Of a stretch of DNA of 64,000 bases, positions 42,455 to 52,481 are shown piece by piece. A program made the position numbers and the translations under genes. The notes beneath the pieces are model-generated. The model saw nothing but the letters and a program-made list of their open reading frames with translations. It did not search any database and was not told the origin of the DNA. Origin of the DNA: Clostridium thermobutyricum DSM 4928 (GTDB lineage: Bacteria; Bacillota; Clostridia; Clostridiales; Clostridiaceae); assembly GCF_002050515.1 (NCBI RefSeq), contig NZ_LTAY01000015.1:23340-87339 (forward strand). Reading direction: 5' to 3'. How positions within the stretch are numbered: the first letter of the stretch is position 1; each line of letters starts with the position of its first letter.

Positions 42455-45043
42455 ATGAACGTAGAAAAAATGACATTAAGAGTACAACAAGCTTTAAATG
42501 AAGCAAATGGAATTGCTATAAGATATAAAAGTCCACAAATAGATACAATTCATCTTTTCAGTTCTTTATTGGAACAACAAGATGGATTAATTCCAAATAT
42601 TTTCACTAAAATGGGTGTAAATGTTAAGGGATTGCAAGATACAGTTACTAGAGAAATTCAAAATGGGCCAAAAGTAAGTGGAGAAGCTCAAGTTTATATA
42701 ACAAGAAAAATAGAAGAAACTCTTGTAAAGGCAGAAGATTTTTCAAAGAAGTTTGAAGATTCATATATAAGTGTTGAACATTTAATGCTTGCAATGATGG
42801 AAGTAGATAAAAATGGTCCTGTAGGTCAAATTTTAAGAAATTCAGGAATAACAGAAGATAGATTTATGCAAGTATTAAAAGAAGTTCGTGGAAGTCAAAG
42901 AGTAGATACTCAAGACCCAGAAGGGACTTATGATGCTTTATCAAAATATGGTACAAATTTAAATGAACTTGTAAAAAGTCATAAGCTTGACCCTGTAATA
43001 GGTAGAGATGAAGAAATAAGAAGAGCTATTAGAATTCTTTCAAGAAGAACTAAAAATAACCCAGTATTAATTGGTGAACCTGGTGTTGGTAAAACAGCAA
43101 TAGTTGAAGGGTTAGCACAAAGAATAGTTAATGGAGATGTTCCAGAAGGATTAAAAGATAAAACTATTTTCTCACTTGATATGGGTTCATTAATAGCAGG
43201 TGCAAAATATAGAGGGGAATTTGAAGAAAGATTAAAAGCTGTATTAAAAGAAGTACAAAGTAGTGAAGGTAAATTAATTCTTTTCATTGATGAAATTCAT
43301 ACAATAGTTGGTGCTGGTAAAACAGATGGTGCAATGGATGCAGGTAACTTAATAAAACCTCTTTTAGCAAGAGGAGAATTACACTGTATTGGTGCAACAA
43401 CTTTTGATGAATACAGACAATATATAGAAAAGGATAAAGCTCTAGAAAGAAGATTCCAACCAGTAATAGTTGAAGAACCTTCAGTAGAAGATGCAATTTC
43501 AATTTTAAGAGGATTAAAAGAAAGATTTGAGATTCATCATGGAATTAGAATTCATGACCAAGCTATAGTTGCCGCAGTTAAATTATCAGATAGATATATT
43601 CAAGACAGATATTTACCAGATAAAGCAATTGACTTAATTGATGAAGCTGGAGCTATGATTAGATCAGAAATTGATTCTCTTCCAACAGAATTAGATACTG
43701 TTAGAAGAAAAGTATTCCAATTAGAAGCAGAAAAAGAAGCATTAAGTAAAGAAAATGATGAAAACTCTAAGAAGAGATTAGAAGCAATAGAAAAAGAACT
43801 TGCAGAGTTTAAAGAAAAAAATGATGAAATGACTGCTAAATATGAAAAAGAAAAAGAAGCAATAACAGCAGTTAGAAATATTAAAGAGCAAATTGATAAA
43901 GCTAAAGGAGATTTAGAACAATATCAAAGAGCTTATGATTATAATAAAGTTGCTGAAATTCAATATAGTTTAATTCCAAAACTAGAAGAAGAAATGAAAG
44001 AAAAAGAAGCTTTATTAAAACAACAATCAGAAAACTCACTTTTAAAAGAAGAAGTAACTGAAGAAGAAGTTTCTGAAGTTTTATCAAGATGGACAGGAAT
44101 TCCAACTTCTAAACTTTTAGAAGGAGAAAAAGAAAAATTATTAAAACTTGACAAAGAATTAGAAGAAAGAGTAATTGGTCAAGAAGAAGCTGTTAAATCT
44201 GTTTCAAGTGCAATTTTAAGAGCAAGAGCAGGATTAAAAGATATAAATAAACCAATTGGGTCATTTATATTCTTAGGACCAACAGGAGTTGGTAAAACAG
44301 AGCTTGCAAAAACTTTAGCAAGAAGTCTTTTTGATACAGAAGATAATATGATTAGAATAGATATGTCTGAATATATGGAAAAACATGCTGTATCAAGATT
44401 AGTTGGGCCTCCTCCAGGATATGTTGGATATGAAGAAGGAGGACAATTAACAGAAGCTGTTAGAAGAAATCCTTATTCAGTAGTGTTATTTGATGAAATT
44501 GAAAAAGCACATCCAGATGTATTTAATATGTTCCTTCAAATATTAGATGATGGAAGACTTACAGATAATAAAGGTAAAACTGTAGATTTTAAAAATACAA
44601 TAATTATAATGACTTCAAATATAGGTTCTGCAAATCTTCTTGAAAATGATGTTAAAGATGGTATAAATGAAGAAATTCGTTCAAGAGTAATGGATGAAAT
44701 GAAAATGAGATTTAAACCAGAATTCTTAAATAGAGTTGATGACATTATAATGTTTAAACCATTAAATGAAGAAGGAATTGAAAGAATTATTGATATCTTC
44801 ATTAAAGAAGTATCAAATAGATTAATAGATAGAAACATTCATTTAGAAATAACTGAAGAAGCTAAAAAAGTTTTAGCAAAAGAAGGTTATGATCCAATCT
44901 ATGGTGCAAGACCATTAAAAAGATATATCCAAAATACAATTGAAAATATTTTAGCAAGAAAAATAATTAAAGGCGAAATAGGTTATGGTATGACAGCAGT
45001 TGTAGATATGGATGGAGAAGAATTAGTTGTAAAAGGAAAATAA
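42455..45043 (+). CDS. clpB: ATP-dependent chaperone ClpB
   Basis: A Hsp100 disaggregase of 862 residues. An N-terminal Clp repeat domain (1-150) is followed by NBD1 with Walker A GEPGVGKT near 205, the coiled-coil middle domain (about 405-525; residues such as [12 protein letters not shown] and [13 protein letters not shown]) and NBD2 with [12 protein letters not shown] near 605, then [10 protein letters not shown] near the end. The middle domain separates ClpB from ClpC or ClpA. It works with DnaK to dissolve aggregates. The ATG at 42455 gives 6-bp spacing to AGAGGTGA, while the ATG at 42449 abuts it. A CtsR box upstream implies heat-shock control. Confidence 0.97.
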   Translation: MNVEKMTLRVQQALNEANGIAIRYKSPQIDTIHLFSSLLEQQDGLIPNIFTKMGVNVKGLQDTVTREIQNGPKVSGEAQVYITRKIEETLVKAEDFSKKFEDSYISVEHLMLAMMEVDKNGPVGQILRNSGITEDRFMQVLKEVRGSQRVDTQDPEGTYDALSKYGTNLNELVKSHKLDPVIGRDEEIRRAIRILSRRTKNNPVLIGEPGVGKTAIVEGLAQRIVNGDVPEGLKDKTIFSLDMGSLIAGAKYRGEFEERLKAVLKEVQSSEGKLILFIDEIHTIVGAGKTDGAMDAGNLIKPLLARGELHCIGATTFDEYRQYIEKDKALERRFQPVIVEEPSVEDAISILRGLKERFEIHHGIRIHDQAIVAAVKLSDRYIQDRYLPDKAIDLIDEAGAMIRSEIDSLPTELDTVRRKVFQLEAEKEALSKENDENSKKRLEAIEKELAEFKEKNDEMTAKYEKEKEAITAVRNIKEQIDKAKGDLEQYQRAYDYNKVAEIQYSLIPKLEEEMKEKEALLKQQSENSLLKEEVTEEEVSEVLSRWTGIPTSKLLEGEKEKLLKLDKELEERVIGQEEAVKSVSSAILRARAGLKDINKPIGSFIFLGPTGVGKTELAKTLARSLFDTEDNMIRIDMSEYMEKHAVSRLVGPPPGYVGYEEGGQLTEAVRRNPYSVVLFDEIEKAHPDVFNMFLQILDDGRLTDNKGKTVDFKNTIIIMTSNIGSANLLENDVKDGINEEIRSRVMDEMKMRFKPEFLNRVDDIIMFKPLNEEGIERIIDIFIKEVSNRLIDRNIHLEITEEAKKVLAKEGYDPIYGARPLKRYIQNTIENILARKIIKGEIGYGMTAVVDMDGEELVVKGK

Positions 45044-45044
45044 A

Positions 45045-45083
45045 AATAAAAGCCTTACAATTTATGTAGGGCTTTTATTTTTT
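45045..45083 (+). terminator. rho-independent terminator
   Basis: AATAAAAGCC pairs with GGGCTTTTATT around a partly paired loop, then T-run, directly after clpB. Confidence 0.88.
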
Positions 45084-45248
45084 AATACATAAATTATAGA
45101 AAAAATGTAAAAAATATTTCTGCAAAACATATTTTTATTTAATAAATAGTTAATAAAATGAAAAAAATAAAAATATATCTTAAACTATGATACAGTTAAA
45201 AATGAGTAAATAAATTATAAAAAGCACAAAAGATGAGAGGAGAGTAAA

Positions 45249-46409
45249 ATGTCATATAAATTTTTACTAGATCTAGCATTAATTTTATTAAGCACTAAAG
45301 CGTTGGGGCTATTATCAAAAAAGTTTAACTTACCTCAAGTAGTAGGTGCACTTTTAGCTGGAATATTACTTGGACCAGCACTTTTAAATATATTACATGA
45401 AACAGATTTCATACATAGTTTAGCAGAGCTTGGAGTAATTATATTAATGTTTACTGCAGGTCTTGAAGCTGATGTTAAAGAATTAAAAAAGACTGGAAAA
45501 GCTGCAACTATAATTGCTATTTTAGGAGTATTTATACCACTTATAGGTGGATTTTTAGTAGCAAAAGCATTTAATACAGGAACTGGAACAAAAGCTTTAA
45601 TGGAAAATATATTTATGGGAGTTATATTAACAGCAACTTCAGTAAGTATAACAGTTGAAACATTAAAAGAACTTGGAAAACTTAGTACAAAAGCAGGTAA
45701 TACAATATTAGGAGCTGCTCTTATTGATGATATTTTAGGAATAATAATACTAACAGTAGTAACAAGTCTTTCAGATGCAACTGTTAACGTATATATTGTA
45801 TTAGGTAAAATTGTTGCCTTCTTTGTAATTTCTATAATAGTAGGAATAATATTAAAAAAGTTATTCTTAAAGTGGATAGGAAGACACGATCAAGACTTAA
45901 GAAGATTTGTAATAGGAGCTTTCGTAGTTTGTCTTTTATTCTCTTATTGTGCAGAGCACTTCTTTGGAGTTGCAGATATAACAGGAGCTTTTATAGCAGG
46001 ACTTATAATGGCAGGAACTGATAGAACACATTATATAAATACAAGATTTGAAACTCTTTCATATATGTTTTTATCTCCAATATTTTTTGCTAGTATAGGG
46101 ATTCAAGTAACACTTGGAGAGATGAATGGAAAATTAATTTTACTTACAATAGTATTATTAATAGTGGCAATATTAACTAAAGTAATTGGATGTTTAATTG
46201 GAGCAAAAATATGTAGATATACAACTAGAGAGGCTCTTCAAATTGGAACAGGAATGGTTTCTAGAGGAGAAGTTGCACTTATAGTAGCAAATAAAGGAAT
46301 AATGGCAGGACTTGTTACTTCGGCAATGCTTGCACCAATAGTAATAATGGTTGTTGTAACTACCGTAATTACTCCAATATTCCTTGAAATGGTATTTAAA
46401 GAAAAATAA
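45249..46409 (+). CDS. cation:proton antiporter (CPA2/NapA-like)
   Basis: This 386-residue protein has about 12-13 membrane segments. GALLAGILLGPALL lies near residue 33, LMFTAGLEADVKEL near 72 and AALIDDILGIIILT near 156, where the paired aspartates are the ion-binding site of CPA2 exchangers; FASIGIQVTL lies near 280. It should exchange sodium or potassium for protons. There is no C-terminal TrkA-N domain, so it is a membrane-only member. AGAGGAGAG precedes the ATG. It stands alone between two terminators. Confidence 0.93.
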   Translation: MSYKFLLDLALILLSTKALGLLSKKFNLPQVVGALLAGILLGPALLNILHETDFIHSLAELGVIILMFTAGLEADVKELKKTGKAATIIAILGVFIPLIGGFLVAKAFNTGTGTKALMENIFMGVILTATSVSITVETLKELGKLSTKAGNTILGAALIDDILGIIILTVVTSLSDATVNVYIVLGKIVAFFVISIIVGIILKKLFLKWIGRHDQDLRRFVIGAFVVCLLFSYCAEHFFGVADITGAFIAGLIMAGTDRTHYINTRFETLSYMFLSPIFFASIGIQVTLGEMNGKLILLTIVLLIVAILTKVIGCLIGAKICRYTTREALQIGTGMVSRGEVALIVANKGIMAGLVTSAMLAPIVIMVVVTTVITPIFLEMVFKEK

Positions 46410-46460
46410 AATATTAAAGTTTTAAAATAAATATTTTAAAATTGAAAAACTTAAGAGTAA

Positions 46461-46497
46461 AGGGCATTAACAAATTATTTTGTTGATGCTCTTTTTT
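46461..46497 (+). terminator. rho-independent terminator
   Basis: AGGGCATTAACAAA pairs with TTTGTTGATGCTCT (wobbles allowed), followed by T-run, after the antiporter gene. Confidence 0.85.
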
Positions 46498-46629
46498 ATA
46501 TGCATTTTTTATTTCAATGAAACAAAGTAGAAATAAAATTATATGAAATTAAAAATAACTTTATTCAAAATTAAAAAATATTGCATAAATGAATATAGTA
46601 TTTAATAAATATTTTAAAGGAGTTCTATA

Positions 46630-47416
46630 ATGTTAGAAATAAAAGATTTATTTATAGATATAGAAAGTAATAATGGAACAGTAAATGCGGTTATAGGAGT
46701 ATCTTTAAATGTTAAGAGAAAAGAATTATTAGCTATAGTTGGAGAGTCTGGGTGTGGAAAATTTATACTTTGTAGAAGTATAATAAAGCTTTTACCTAAA
46801 GGTGCAAATATAAAAAGTGGAGAAATTATTGTTAATGGAAAACATGTAGAAAATATGAGTGAGAAAGAGGCTTATAATTTTAGGGGAAAAGATGTTGGAG
46901 TAATTTTTCAAAATTCAATGACTTCATTAAATCCAACAATAACTATAGGTAATCAAATCGCAGAAGCTTTACTTGTTCATAAAAATATAAGCAAAAAAGA
47001 AGCAATAGAAGAAGCAATAACATTAATGGAGTTAGTAGGAATAGATTATCCAAGGTAAATATTTAATATATGAATATTCTGGAGGACAAAGGCAGAGAAT
47101 TAGTATAGCAAGAGCTCTTACAATGAATCCAAAATTTATTATTGCTGATGAACCCATAGCTTCATTAGATGTTTCTATGCAAGCTCAAATAGTAAATCTT
47201 TTTAAAAAACTAAAAAAAGAAGAAAAGTTAACTTGTCTTTTTATTGCCCATGATTTATCTATGGTTAGATATATTAGTGATAGAATTGGAGTTATGAATA
47301 AAGGAAAACTCGTAGAGGTAGGAAAAACAGAAGATATATATAATAATCCAAAGGAAGAGTATACAAAACTTTTAATTAATTCTATTCCTAAAATAAAAAA
47401 AATTAATAGAGCGTAA
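46630..47416 (+). pseudogene. frameshifted peptide ABC transporter ATPase (OppD/DppD-like remnant)
   Basis: Two pieces of one ATPase lie in different frames. Residues from 46630-47058 give LAIVGESGCGKFILCRS and VGVIFQNSMTSLNPTITIG, then stop at VGIDYPR. Just after, a frame covering about 47056-47416 continues [21 protein letters not shown], then [13 protein letters not shown] and [15 protein letters not shown] one-base change near 47050-47056 would restore the frame. Walker A is also damaged: GESGCGKF replaces the usual GESGCGKS/T. The C-terminus is shorter than OppD. Two independent defects indicate a decayed gene, not programmed frameshifting. No permease or binding-protein gene adjoins it. 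The start follows AAAGGAG. Confidence 0.88.
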
Positions 47417-47420
47417 ATTT

Positions 47421-47466
47421 AAAGTTGTCTAATTCTAGAATAGGTAGAAATAAGGCAACTTTTTTT
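47421..47466 (+). terminator. rho-independent terminator
   Basis: AAAGTTGTCT and AGGCAACTTT form the base of a hairpin with an internal loop, followed by T-run. Confidence 0.75.
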
Positions 47467-47513
47467 GAAATTATGTATAATTAACTTAAACATAAATTGA
47501 TTAGGAGAAGAAA

Positions 47514-49460
47514 ATGAAGAAGACAATAGGTGTGTTTGCTCATGTAGATGGTGGAAAAACAACATTTTCAGAGAGCTTACTTTATAATACAAATACAATT
47601 AGAAATAAAGGAAGAGTAGACCATAAGGATACTTTTTTAGATAGCCATTCAGTAGAAAAGGAAAGAGGAATAACAGTATTTTCAGATATAGGAATTTTTA
47701 ATTATAAAGATAATAAATATTTTTTAGTAGATACTCCAGGACATGTAGACTTTTCTCCAGAAATGGAAAGAGCAATTAGTGTTTTAGATTACGCTATATT
47801 AATAGTTAGTGCAGTTGAATTAGTTCAAGGACATACAGAAACTATATGGGAGCTTTTAAAAAAATATAATGTTCCAACCTTTATATTTATAAATAAAATA
47901 GATAGAGTTGGCGCAAATATAGAAGAAGCTATAAAAGATATTCAAATGAAATTAACGAAAGATGGTCTTTATATTGAAAATTCAATAAAAGAATTAAAGG
48001 AAGATGATATAGAGTTTATTGCAGAGAGAGATGAGACTCTTTTAGAAGAATATTTAAACGGAGAATTAGAAGAAGATAAAATTATAGATGCTATTAAAAA
48101 AGAAATAAAAGAAAGAAAAGCATTTTTAATTTATAAAGGTTCAGCTCTTTTAGATGATGGTATAAAAGAATTTTTAGATGACTTTGATTTTTTAACTTAT
48201 ACAAAGAGAGAAGAAGGAGAATTTAAAGGAAGAGTATTTAAAATAAGATATGATGAAAAAGGAAATAGAGTAACTTTTATAAAAGCTTTATCAGGAAAAA
48301 TAAAAACTAAAGAAGAGATTAAATTTAAAGTAAATGGAGAAGAAAAAAGAGAAAAAATTAATGAAATAAGAGAATATAATGGTCAAAAATATAAATTAAT
48401 AAATTCAGCAGAACAAGGAGATATTTTTGGAATTGTTGGAGTACAAGACCTAACGGCAGGAGATTCTATAGGATTTGATGAAAAATTAAATTTAAATACG
48501 ACACCAGCATTAATGGTAAAAGTAATTTATGATAAAGCATTAAATCATACTGAAGTATTGAAAATTTTTAAAACTCTAGAAAGTGAAGATAGTAGTTTAA
48601 ATGTTTTATGGAATGAAGAAATAAAAGAATTATCTATAAGTATAATGGGAAAAGTTCAATTAGAAGTTCTAGAGGGAATTTTAAAAGAAAGATTTAATTT
48701 AAAAGTAGAATTTGATAAACCAGAAATAATGTATAAAGAAACTATAGAAGGAACAGCTTTAGGTTGTGGGCATTTTGAACCATTAGGACACTATAGTGAA
48801 GTTCATTTAAAATTAGAAGAAGGAAAAAGAGGAAGTGGAATAGTATTTTTTAATGAATGTCATGCTGACCATTTAACAACAGGAAATCAAAATTTAATAA
48901 AGACACATATTTTTGAAAGAGAACATAAAGGAATTTTAACAGGAAGCCCAATAACAGATATGAAAATAACTCTTTTGACAGGTAGAGCTCATAATAAGCA
49001 TACAAGTGGAGGAGATTTTAGAGAAGCTACAAAAAGAGCTTTAAGACAAGGATTAGAAATGGGAAAACCTAGACTTTTAGAGCCATATTATTCTTTTAAT
49101 ATATCAATAAATGTTGAACATCTAGGAAGAGTTTTATCAGATATACAAAAGATGAATGGAAATTTTGAAGACCCAGAAAATTTAAATTCAGAAATAGTTA
49201 GAATAAAAGGAAGAGGGCCAGTAAAAACTTTTATGGAATACCCTTTAGAATTTGTAAGTTTTACAAGAGGAAAAGGAAGTTTAAATTTAATTTTTGATGG
49301 ATATGATTTTTGTCATGATGAAGAAAGAGTTATAGAGGAAAAAGGATATGATAAAAATGCTGATATAGAATACACTAGTACTTCAATATTTTGTTCAAAA
49401 GGACAATCGTATCTTGTAGAAGGAAAAAATGCGAGAGAGTATATGCATTGCTTAAAATAA
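47514..49460 (+). CDS. EF-G-superfamily translational GTPase, Tet-like, diverged
   Basis: A 648-residue protein with the size and domain order of ribosomal-protection proteins and EF-G. G motifs are AHVDGGKTT (residue 8), ERGIT (near 50), DTPGHVDF (near 73) and INKIDRVGAN (near 127). Domain IV/V segments such as HTSGGDFREATKRALRQG and LLEPYYSFNISI are in the expected place. The match to Tet(M)/TetB(P) is partial: the second G residue AHVDGG replaces the usual AHVDAG, and the domain IV tip and C-terminus differ. I infer a translation-factor paralog of unknown role and would not assign tetracycline resistance. AGGAGAAG precedes the ATG. Confidence 0.82.
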   Translation: MKKTIGVFAHVDGGKTTFSESLLYNTNTIRNKGRVDHKDTFLDSHSVEKERGITVFSDIGIFNYKDNKYFLVDTPGHVDFSPEMERAISVLDYAILIVSAVELVQGHTETIWELLKKYNVPTFIFINKIDRVGANIEEAIKDIQMKLTKDGLYIENSIKELKEDDIEFIAERDETLLEEYLNGELEEDKIIDAIKKEIKERKAFLIYKGSALLDDGIKEFLDDFDFLTYTKREEGEFKGRVFKIRYDEKGNRVTFIKALSGKIKTKEEIKFKVNGEEKREKINEIREYNGQKYKLINSAEQGDIFGIVGVQDLTAGDSIGFDEKLNLNTTPALMVKVIYDKALNHTEVLKIFKTLESEDSSLNVLWNEEIKELSISIMGKVQLEVLEGILKERFNLKVEFDKPEIMYKETIEGTALGCGHFEPLGHYSEVHLKLEEGKRGSGIVFFNECHADHLTTGNQNLIKTHIFEREHKGILTGSPITDMKITLLTGRAHNKHTSGGDFREATKRALRQGLEMGKPRLLEPYYSFNISINVEHLGRVLSDIQKMNGNFEDPENLNSEIVRIKGRGPVKTFMEYPLEFVSFTRGKGSLNLIFDGYDFCHDEERVIEEKGYDKNADIEYTSTSIFCSKGQSYLVEGKNAREYMHCLK

Positions 49461-49475
49461 TAATATTTTTGTTAA

Positions 49476-49492
49476 AGTGAATTCTATGTGAA
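49476..49492 (+). promoter_or_regulatory. 11-bp direct repeat before the response-regulator gene
   Basis: AGTGAA (49476-49481), five bases, TGTGAA (49487-49492). The 11-mer TTCTATGTGAA at 49482-49492 is the exact reverse complement of TTCACATAGAA at 56220-56230. OmpR-family regulators bind such repeats, so this may be autoregulatory. Confidence 0.5.
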
Positions 49493-49558
49493 GTTTAATT
49501 GATTTTTTTATATTGATGATAAAATAAAATAAGTAAATTTTATAGGAGAACAAGTGAA

Positions 49559-50221
49559 ATGAAAAAAGTTTTAGTAGTAGAAGATGATTTGAAAATTAGA
49601 GAACTTGTAGAGGAGTTTTTAAAAGCTGAAGGATATTTTGTAAGAGGAGCTAGTGATGGATTAGAAGGTTATTCTGTATTTAGAGAAGAAGAATTTGATT
49701 TAGTAATAACAGATATTATGATGCCAAGAATGGATGGATACGCATTAACTAACCTTATTAGAGAAGAATCAGATGTGCCTATAGTTATGCTTACAGCTCT
49801 AAATGATGAGGAAGACCAAATAAGAGCTTTTGATGAAAAAGTAGATGATTTTATTTCTAAACCATTTTCTTTTGCACTTTTAATAAAAAGGGTTGAAGCA
49901 ATATTAAGAAGATGTTCAAGAGAAACTGGAGAAAGTTCTTCGCTTCAATTTGAAAATATAATTTTAAATGAAGATACTTATAAAGCTCTTGTAGATGGTG
50001 AAGATATAGAGCTAACATTAAAAGAATTTAATATATTAAAATTACTTATTTTAAATTTTCCAACAGTTTTAAAAAGAGAAGTTTTAATGGATAAAATATG
50101 GGGGTATGATTATTATGGTGATATGAGAGTTATAGATGCACATATAAAAAATTTAAGAAAAAAAATAAGGTACGATTACATAAAAACTGTAAAGGGTGTA
50201 GGTTATGTACTTGAAAAATAA
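49559..50221 (+). CDS. OmpR-family response regulator
   Basis: The 220-residue protein has a receiver domain (residues 1-118) with the acidic pair EDD at 8-10, the phospho-acceptor Asp in LVITDIMMPRMDG near residue 52 and the conserved Lys in DDFISKPFSF near 101. A winged-helix DNA-binding domain (about 125-220) ends with DYYGDMRVIDAHIKNLRKKI and TVKGVGYVLEK. It should be activated by the histidine kinase whose gene overlaps its 3' end by 17 bp. TAGGAGA precedes the ATG. Direct repeats with an 11-bp period upstream, before the nearby ABC permease gene and before a candidate small RNA are likely targets. Confidence 0.95.
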   Translation: MKKVLVVEDDLKIRELVEEFLKAEGYFVRGASDGLEGYSVFREEEFDLVITDIMMPRMDGYALTNLIREESDVPIVMLTALNDEEDQIRAFDEKVDDFISKPFSFALLIKRVEAILRRCSRETGESSSLQFENIILNEDTYKALVDGEDIELTLKEFNILKLLILNFPTVLKREVLMDKIWGYDYYGDMRVIDAHIKNLRKKIRYDYIKTVKGVGYVLEK

Positions 50222-51623
50222 ATGGGAAAGTATAGGAATAAAAAAGAAGCTTTTCATAATATCAACTGGAATTGTTGTTGCAACTTCCATACTTATTTAT
50301 GCAGCTTTATTTATTTTATTTCCCAGAATATATCTTCATACAAAAATATCTAATATAAAATCAGATACAGATGTTCTTATTACTAAAATGGGTGAAGATC
50401 CAAATTTTAATTATCAACAAGGAATAAATGAATATGCATATCAAAATGGTGCTATTGCAGCTCTTTTAGATTTTAAAGGAAATGTAATATATACTCCAAA
50501 TAAATTTGAGAGAAATATGATAAGAAATCGTGAAATGGAAGGCGAGCATAATAGAGATATTTTTAGAGAGCAAAAAACTGATTATGAATTTGCTATAAGT
50601 GTATATGTAAAAAGTTTAAATAAAAATTGTATTTTAAAAGTTAATATGCCTCTTAGATTTAAAGATGATATAAATAGAGTTATAATAATTATTTTTCCTA
50701 TAATAGTTCTTATAACTATAGCTCTAGGTGTATTTTCTGTATTAGTATATAGTTCAGTAATAAGTAATCCACTTTTAAGTATAAACAGAGTTGCAAGAGA
50801 TATAGCTCAATTAAAATTTGACAATAAATTAAGGCCAGAAGGTAATGATGAGTTTGCAGAACTTTCTAATAGTATAAATCTTATAAGTGAAAATTTAGAA
50901 AAAAATATATCTATGCTTGAAAAGGCAAATGAAAAACTTAGAAAAGATATAGAAAGAGAAAAAGAAATAGATAGAAAGAGAAGAGACTTTATAAATGCAA
51001 TTTCTCATGAATTAAAAACACCTATAACTGTTATAAGTGGGCAAGTAGAAGGGATGATTTATAATATAGGTCCTTATAAAAATAGAGATAAATATTTAAA
51101 GGAAACTTTAGAAAGTGTAAATGAACTTAATTCTCTAGCACACGAAATAATAAGTTTAGCAAAAATTGAAGAAGGTGTTGGGATTCAGCTTGAAAATAAA
51201 TCTATAAATGAGCTAGTAAAAGAAGTCTTAAGTGGATATGAGTATTTCGTAGAAAAAGAAAAACTAGATATAAGTTTAAATGAAAAAAATCAAATATTTA
51301 GAGAAATAGATAAGGGGATAGTAAAAAAAATACTTTCAAATTTAATTGGGAATGCTGTTAAATATAGCAAAAGTTATATAGAAATAAATATATATGAAAA
51401 TATTATAGAAATAAAAAATGACGTAATAGAATGCATAGATGAAAAAGATATTGAAGAAATATTTGCACCTTTTTATAGAGGAGACAAATCAAGAAATAAA
51501 AAGAAACCAGGAACAGGATTGGGATTATATATAGTAAAATCATTAATACAGGCACATGGTGGAATGAGTTATTCAGTAAAATGTGAAGATAATATTTTTG
51601 AGTTTAGGTTAAATATGGAATAG
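50205..51623 (+). CDS. sensor histidine kinase
   Basis: A 472-residue membrane kinase. Membrane segments at about 15-40 and 163-187 bracket a 120-residue extracytoplasmic sensor region; HAMP follows (about 190-245), then HisKA with the phospho-acceptor in NAISHELKTPITVI near 268 and HATPase with NLIGNAVKYS near 385 and PGTGLGLYIVKSL near 438. All catalytic boxes are intact. It should phosphorylate the adjacent OmpR-type regulator in response to an envelope signal. The ATG lies inside the regulator gene, so the two are co-translated. A bidirectional terminator follows. Confidence 0.95.
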   Translation: MYLKNKWESIGIKKKLFIISTGIVVATSILIYAALFILFPRIYLHTKISNIKSDTDVLITKMGEDPNFNYQQGINEYAYQNGAIAALLDFKGNVIYTPNKFERNMIRNREMEGEHNRDIFREQKTDYEFAISVYVKSLNKNCILKVNMPLRFKDDINRVIIIIFPIIVLITIALGVFSVLVYSSVISNPLLSINRVARDIAQLKFDNKLRPEGNDEFAELSNSINLISENLEKNISMLEKANEKLRKDIEREKEIDRKRRDFINAISHELKTPITVISGQVEGMIYNIGPYKNRDKYLKETLESVNELNSLAHEIISLAKIEEGVGIQLENKSINELVKEVLSGYEYFVEKEKLDISLNEKNQIFREIDKGIVKKILSNLIGNAVKYSKSYIEINIYENIIEIKNDVIECIDEKDIEEIFAPFYRGDKSRNKKKPGTGLGLYIVKSLIQAHGGMSYSVKCEDNIFEFRLNME

Positions 51624-51660
51624 AAAAATAAAGGTAGGCTAAAAGCTTACCTTTATTTTT
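51624..51660. terminator. bidirectional terminator
   Basis: AATAAAGGTAGGCT pairs with AGCTTACCTTTATT (one wobble) around AAA, between the convergent kinase and YhhN-like genes. Confidence 0.92.
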
Positions 51661-52292
51661 TAGTACAAACTATAAGACAATAAGAATTGTGCCATTATAT
51701 AAGTAATCATTATAAAAAAAGAATCTCTTTTAAAAGAGCCTTTAAATGTGCTTATTGAAAGTATAGAATCAGATAATACAAATAAAATTGCACCTAACAT
51801 AGCTATAAGTGGTAAACTGGTTGTATTTGTTAAAAAATAAAAAATTGATAAGCAAAGCATAGTTGCTATTATAGAAATATACATTATTACAGGTGTTTTA
51901 AAACTTCCTAAGTAATTTTTTATTTTATTATATACAAAATAAGAAATTAAAATTGGAATTAATAATGAAAATAGATAAATAAAATAAAAATTTTTAAAAT
52001 TAATATTTTTAAATAATTCAACTATATAAAAAATGTGACCAATTAAAAAAGATAGTAATCCCATAATAAAAAATTTAGAATTTTTAGATTTTATAAGAAA
52101 AACATCTCCTAGAAATCCAAAAAATAAAGCTAAAATTATTATTGTATTTATGTCTTTGCCATTAAATAAAAAATTAAAAATTAATATAGGCATTAATAAA
52201 GGTTTAGTAATATTTCTTAATTTAGTAATTTCTTTATAACAAGAAATTACATGAAGTATTGATATTATTAAAAATAAAATTATCAAAGTCAA
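51660..52292 (-). CDS. YhhN family membrane protein (lysoplasmalogenase-like)
   Basis: This 210-residue, very hydrophobic protein has about seven or eight membrane segments. KPLLMPILI near residue 31 and FFGFLGDVFLIKSKNSKFF near residue 58 are the conserved acidic and basic positions of YhhN/TMEM86 proteins, some of which hydrolyse lysoplasmalogens. Clostridia make plasmalogen lipids, so that activity is plausible but unproven here. A good ribosome site (AAGGAGA) precedes the ATG. It is divergent from the ABC permease gene, and the regulatory array in the shared 189-bp gap could affect both. Confidence 0.85.
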   Translation of the reverse strand: MTLIILFLIISILHVISCYKEITKLRNITKPLLMPILIFNFLFNGKDINTIIILALFFGFLGDVFLIKSKNSKFFIMGLLSFLIGHIFYIVELFKNINFKNFYFIYLFSLLIPILISYFVYNKIKNYLGSFKTPVIMYISIIATMLCLSIFYFLTNTTSLPLIAMLGAILFVLSDSILSISTFKGSFKRDSFFIMITYIMAQFLLSYSLY

Positions 52293-52370
52293 ATCTCCTT
52301 ACATATATGAGTTTTATATTATAGATATATGTTTAAAATAAAATTTTTAATTAAATAACTAAAAATAATT

Positions 52371-52431
52371 TTCATCTAAAATTCAGATTACATTCAGTAT
52401 AATTACATATTAGTTTCAAAGTAAATACAGG
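52371..52431 (+). promoter_or_regulatory. six-half-site array with exact 11-bp period before the ABC permease
   Basis: Half-sites lie at 52371 TTCATC, 52382 TTCAGA, 52393 TTCAGT, 52404 TACATA, 52415 TTCAAA and 52426 TACAGG, each exactly 11 bp apart. A possible -10, TAATAT, begins at 52441, 9 bp after the last half-site, as expected for an activator of the PhoB/PhoP type that replaces a -35. The nearby OmpR-family regulator is the obvious candidate binder. Confidence 0.7.
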
Positions 52432-52481
52432 CAAGCTAGTTAATATATATTTGTAGCTTAAAAAGAGAAAGGGGAATTTGG

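Noticed and set aside
46630..47416. Programmed ribosomal frameshifting in the ABC ATPase
   Set aside because: There is no slippery heptamer with a downstream structure at the junction, and the Walker A residue is independently damaged, so decay is the simpler reading.
47514..49460. Annotation as a tetracycline-resistance gene
   Set aside because: The G1 loop, domain IV and C-terminus differ from Tet(M) and TetB(P); only superfamily membership is supported.
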